Below are positions 61,585 to 64,000 of a stretch of 64,000 nt of DNA, piece after piece. Under the pieces are notes generated by a model. That model was not told where the DNA came from, did not search any database, and saw only the letters and a list, made by a program, of their open reading frames with translations. The translations under genes were made by a program, and so were the position numbers. How positions within the stretch are numbered: position 1 is the first letter of the stretch; every line of letters starts with the position of its first letter. Origin of the DNA: Jiangella sp. DSM 45060 (GTDB lineage: Bacteria; Actinomycetota; Actinomycetes; Jiangellales; Jiangellaceae); the NCBI RefSeq assembly GCF_900105175.1, contig NZ_LT629771.1:4482501-4546500 (forward strand), written 5' to 3'.

Positions 61585-62675
61585 TGGCCCGCCGCCTGCT
61601 CGCCGCCGCCCTGCCCGCGGTGATCGTCCTGGCGCTGGGCGCCTGCGGCGCGGCCGGCACGTCCGGCGCCGGCGGCGACGGCGAGCTGCAGATCGCGCTG
61701 CTGCTGCCGGAGAACAAGACCGCCCGGTACGAGTCGCACGACCGCCCGGCGTTCGTCGACCGCGTCCACGAGATCTGCGCCGAGTGCGAGACGCTGGTCA
61801 GCAACGCCGACCAGGACGCCGCGCACCAGCAGGCGCAGGCCGAGGCGGCGCTCACCAACGGCGCCGACGTGCTGGTCCTCGACCCCGTCGACTCCCGGTC
61901 GGCGTCGGTCATCGTCCGGCAGGCGCACGCGGCGGGCGTCCCGGTGGTGAGCTACGACCGGCTGGTGCTCGACGCACCGGTCGACTTCCACGTCACGTTC
62001 GACAACGAGCAGGTCGGCCAGTTGCAGGCCGAGGTGCTGCTGGCCGCCGTCGGCGGCACCGACGGCGAGCTGGTGGTGCTGAACGGCTCGCCCACCGACG
62101 ACAACTCGGCACTGTTCCGGCGCGGGGCGCACAGCGTGCTCGACGGCGCCGGGGTCGCCGTCGGCGCCGAGGTCGACGTGCCCGACTGGTCGCCCGACCA
62201 GGCGCAGGAGGCCATGGAGCGGGCCCTGACGACGCTCGGCCGCGACCGCGTCGCCGGCGTCTACGCGGCCAACGACGGCATGGCCGGCGGCGCCATCGCC
62301 GCGATGAAGGCGGCCGGGCTGGACCCGTTGCCCCCGGTCACCGGGCAGGACGCCGAGCTGGCGGCCGTGCGCCGCATCCTCACCGGCGAGCAGTACATGA
62401 CCGTCTACAAGGCCGTGCGCACGCAGGCGGAGGCGGCCGCCGACGTCGCCGTCGGCCTGGCCCGGACCGGCGAGCCGCCGGACGGGCTGCGCACCGGCTG
62501 GGTCGACAACGGGCACGGTCGCGTGCCGGCGCTCATGCTGACGCCCGTCGCCGTCACCCGCGACACCATCGCCGCGACCGTGGTCGCCGACGGGTTCTGG
62601 ACGGTCGACGAGATCTGCGAAGGGCTGGCCGCCGAGTGCGCCGCCGCCGGCCTGGCCGCGGACGGCGCGCCGTGA
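61581..62675 (+). CDS. Sugar-binding lipoprotein (xylose/ribose-type, periplasmic-binding-protein-1 fold)
   Basis: A 364-residue lipoprotein with lipobox ALGAC (Cys22). The mature domain opens IALLLPENKTARYESHDRP, as in XylF-like proteins. It continues LVLDPVDSRSASVIVRQAHAAGVPVVSYDRLV and YAANDGMAGGAIAAMKAAG, all class hallmarks. It captures a monosaccharide such as a pentose and delivers it to the permease. Substrate occupancy may also feed the fused sensor. Confidence 0.92.
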   Translation: MMARRLLAAALPAVIVLALGACGAAGTSGAGGDGELQIALLLPENKTARYESHDRPAFVDRVHEICAECETLVSNADQDAAHQQAQAEAALTNGADVLVLDPVDSRSASVIVRQAHAAGVPVVSYDRLVLDAPVDFHVTFDNEQVGQLQAEVLLAAVGGTDGELVVLNGSPTDDNSALFRRGAHSVLDGAGVAVGAEVDVPDWSPDQAQEAMERALTTLGRDRVAGVYAANDGMAGGAIAAMKAAGLDPLPPVTGQDAELAAVRRILTGEQYMTVYKAVRTQAEAAADVAVGLARTGEPPDGLRTGWVDNGHGRVPALMLTPVAVTRDTIAATVVADGFWTVDEICEGLAAECAAAGLAADGAP

Positions 62676-63823
62676 GCGGCTCGGTGTCGCCGGCCCGGCT
62701 CGGCCGCTGGGCGCCGCCGGCCGCGCTCGCCGTCATCTGGCTGGTGATGAGCCTGAGCAACCCGCGGTTCCTGTCCGCGGTGAACCTCACCAACCTCATG
62801 CTGCAGATCGTCGCCGTCGGCGCCGTGGCGGTGGCCGTCGTCCTCGTGCTGCTGATCGGCGAGATCGACCTCTCCGTCGGCGCGGTGTCCGGGTTCGGCG
62901 CGGCCGTCACCGCCGTGCTCAGCGTCAAGCAGGACTGGCCGGCGGTCCTCGCGATCCTCGCCGGGCTGGCGACCGGCGCGCTGGTCGGGCTCGCGCACGC
63001 CGCCATGGTGACGCGGGTCGGCGTGCCGTCGTTCGTGGTGACGCTGGCCGGGCTGCTGACGTGGCAGGGCGCGCTGCTGCTGGTGCTCGGCGACACCGGG
63101 ACGGTCAACATCGACGACCCGCAGCTGGTGGCCATCGCGGGGACGTTCCTGGCGCCGGCCGCCGGGTGGGCGCTGGCCGCGGCGGTGACGGCGGGCGCCG
63201 TCCTGGCGATCGTCGGGTCGCTGCACCGCGAACGCGACCGGCCGGCGCGGCGGGTCTGGCCCTGGGTGGTCGCGGGCATCGGCGCACCGGTGGCGGCCGC
63301 CGTGTTCAACGCCGACCGCGGCGTGCCGCTGGCCGTCGTGGTGTTCCTGCTGCTGCTGGCCGGCGGCGACCTCATGGTCCGGCGCACGAAGCTCGGCCGG
63401 CACGCGGTGGCGACGGGGAGCAACGCGTCGGGGGCGCGGAGGGCGGGCATCGCCGTCGACCGCATCCGGCTGGTGGTGTTCATGCTGGCCTCCGTGCTGG
63501 CCGTCACCGGCGGCATCCTCGCGGCGTCGCGCCTGCTCGCCGTCAACCAGTCGTCGGGCAGCACCGACCTCATGCTGACGGCCGTGGCGGCCGCGGCGAT
63601 CGGCGGCACCAGCCTGTTCGGCGGCCGCGGCACGGTGTGGTCCGCCCTGCTGGGTGCGCTCGTCGTCGGGTCGCTGGCCAACGGGCTGGACCTCATGGGC
63701 GCGTCGTCGCCGATCCGGCTCATCGCCACCGGCCTCGTCCTCGCCGTCGCCGTTGGGCTGGACACCCTGGCGCACCGTGCCGAGGTGACCCCGTTCCGGG
63801 AGCATTCGCGGCCCGGCCGCTAG
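62672..63823 (+). CDS. XylH/RbsC-like sugar ABC permease
   Basis: A 383-residue permease with about ten membrane helices. LIGEIDLSVGAVSGFGAAV and VPSFVVTLAGLLTWQG are family signatures; GSNASGARRAGIAV near residue 250 is the ATPase-contacting loop; AAAIGGTSLFGGRGTVW follows. The length and extra central helices match XylH more than RbsC. The GTG overlaps the binding-protein stop (GTGA). It probably pairs with the ABC domain of the fusion at 58464. Confidence 0.93.
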   Translation: MSGSVSPARLGRWAPPAALAVIWLVMSLSNPRFLSAVNLTNLMLQIVAVGAVAVAVVLVLLIGEIDLSVGAVSGFGAAVTAVLSVKQDWPAVLAILAGLATGALVGLAHAAMVTRVGVPSFVVTLAGLLTWQGALLLVLGDTGTVNIDDPQLVAIAGTFLAPAAGWALAAAVTAGAVLAIVGSLHRERDRPARRVWPWVVAGIGAPVAAAVFNADRGVPLAVVVFLLLLAGGDLMVRRTKLGRHAVATGSNASGARRAGIAVDRIRLVVFMLASVLAVTGGILAASRLLAVNQSSGSTDLMLTAVAAAAIGGTSLFGGRGTVWSALLGALVVGSLANGLDLMGASSPIRLIATGLVLAVAVGLDTLAHRAEVTPFREHSRPGR

Positions 63824-63909
63824 CCGTCCGAGGGCGGCTTGCGCGGGGGTGTAGCGTTCACGCTGTGACGTCAACGGGCTTCCGTAACCCCCGGCGGAGG
63901 TGAGCCGAC

Positions 63910-64000
63910 GTGCCTGACGCGACCGGCCCTGGCTCGCTGTCCGCCCTGCGGCTGGCCAACCGGCGGCGGCTGCTGGGAGCGCTGCCGGCCGCGCAGGCGG
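63910..64000 (+). CDS. ROK-family repressor, N-terminal fragment (runs off the window)
   Basis: Open frame from GTG 63910 to the window end, with GGAGGTG upstream. The 30 visible residues include LSALRLANRRRLLGALPAAQA. The pattern L-R-x-x-N-R-R-R-L-L is the start of the winged HTH in ROK/XylR repressors. It follows the sugar permease by 86 bases, where a self-complementary TGACGTCA (63866-63873) could be an operator. Likely repressor of the adjacent sugar operon. Confidence 0.7.
   Translation, partial: MPDATGPGSLSALRLANRRRLLGALPAAQA

Noticed and set aside
63866..63873. TGACGTCA as a proven ROK operator
   Set aside because: The 8-mer is short and also occurs in the 24-kb repeats. It is only mentioned as a possibility in the entry for the ROK fragment.

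Overview
The window is very GC-rich (roughly 70% or more), has dense short-overlap operons, many GTG starts, and uses actinobacterial-style families (MprAB-like two-component pair, LPXTG surface protein, GPP34, Tat-exported hydrolases, VapBC). It looks like a chromosomal segment of a soil-type actinomycete, possibly near Jiangella; the genus is a guess. No rRNA, tRNA, CRISPR array or complete insertion sequence was seen.

Layout. 1-8.4 kb: tail of a gene, then a response regulator/histidine kinase pair, then a lipoprotein and a MacAB-like exporter (adaptor, ATPase, permease), an LPXTG-anchored Cna-B-like surface protein, a LigD-type 3'-phosphoesterase and a VOC-fold protein. 8.7-21.7 kb: twelve minus-strand genes forming a catabolic operon: two Gfo/Idh/MocA oxidoreductases, a FAH-family hydrolase, a complete Dpp/Opp-type ABC importer, a D-aminoacylase-like amidohydrolase, an IclR regulator, an amidohydrolase-2 enzyme and a zinc alcohol dehydrogenase. 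21.9-25.9 kb: a class-III aminotransferase, an HTH protein, a tandem array with ~204-bp period, and a second IclR regulator. 26.1-44.8 kb: secreted beta-propeller proteins, a second amidohydrolase-2, a DHDPS-family aldolase, a Tat-exported alpha/beta hydrolase, an enolase-superfamily dehydratase, a hydroxyacid dehydrogenase, a sialidase-like BNR protein, a GH36 alpha-galactosidase, a PIG-L protein and a D-threonine-aldolase-like enzyme.

The 8.7-44.8 kb region reads as one regulon. At least six of its promoters carry the same module: a TTGACA -35 box directly followed by a 15-bp IclR-type inverted repeat, TGG(A/C)A-N5-T(T/G)CC(A/G). Related sites lie at the aminotransferase promoter and in front of the second IclR gene. 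The two IclR proteins have identical recognition-helix residues, so they may share these operators. The enzyme set suggests outside trimming of a glycan or glycoconjugate, uptake through the ABC importer, deacylation, and oxidation/dehydration of the sugar acid to a 2-keto-3-deoxy acid that is split by the aldolase or FAH enzyme. The substrate cannot be read from the sequence.

44.8-58.5 kb: a VapBC module with a palindromic operator, a NUDIX hydrolase, EamA and LysE transporters, a Mug-type DNA glycosylase, a MITE-like inverted repeat, an alpha/beta hydrolase, a secreted M64 peptidase, a copper amine oxidase, GPP34, an APC permease, a GSESPG-repeat micro-protein, and a divergent HxlR/NmrA pair. 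58.5-64 kb: an unusual sugar-sensing and transport operon. An RbsA-type ABC ATPase is fused in one chain to GAF-like regions and a histidine kinase, followed by its response regulator, a xylose-type binding lipoprotein, an XylH-like permease and the start of a ROK repressor.
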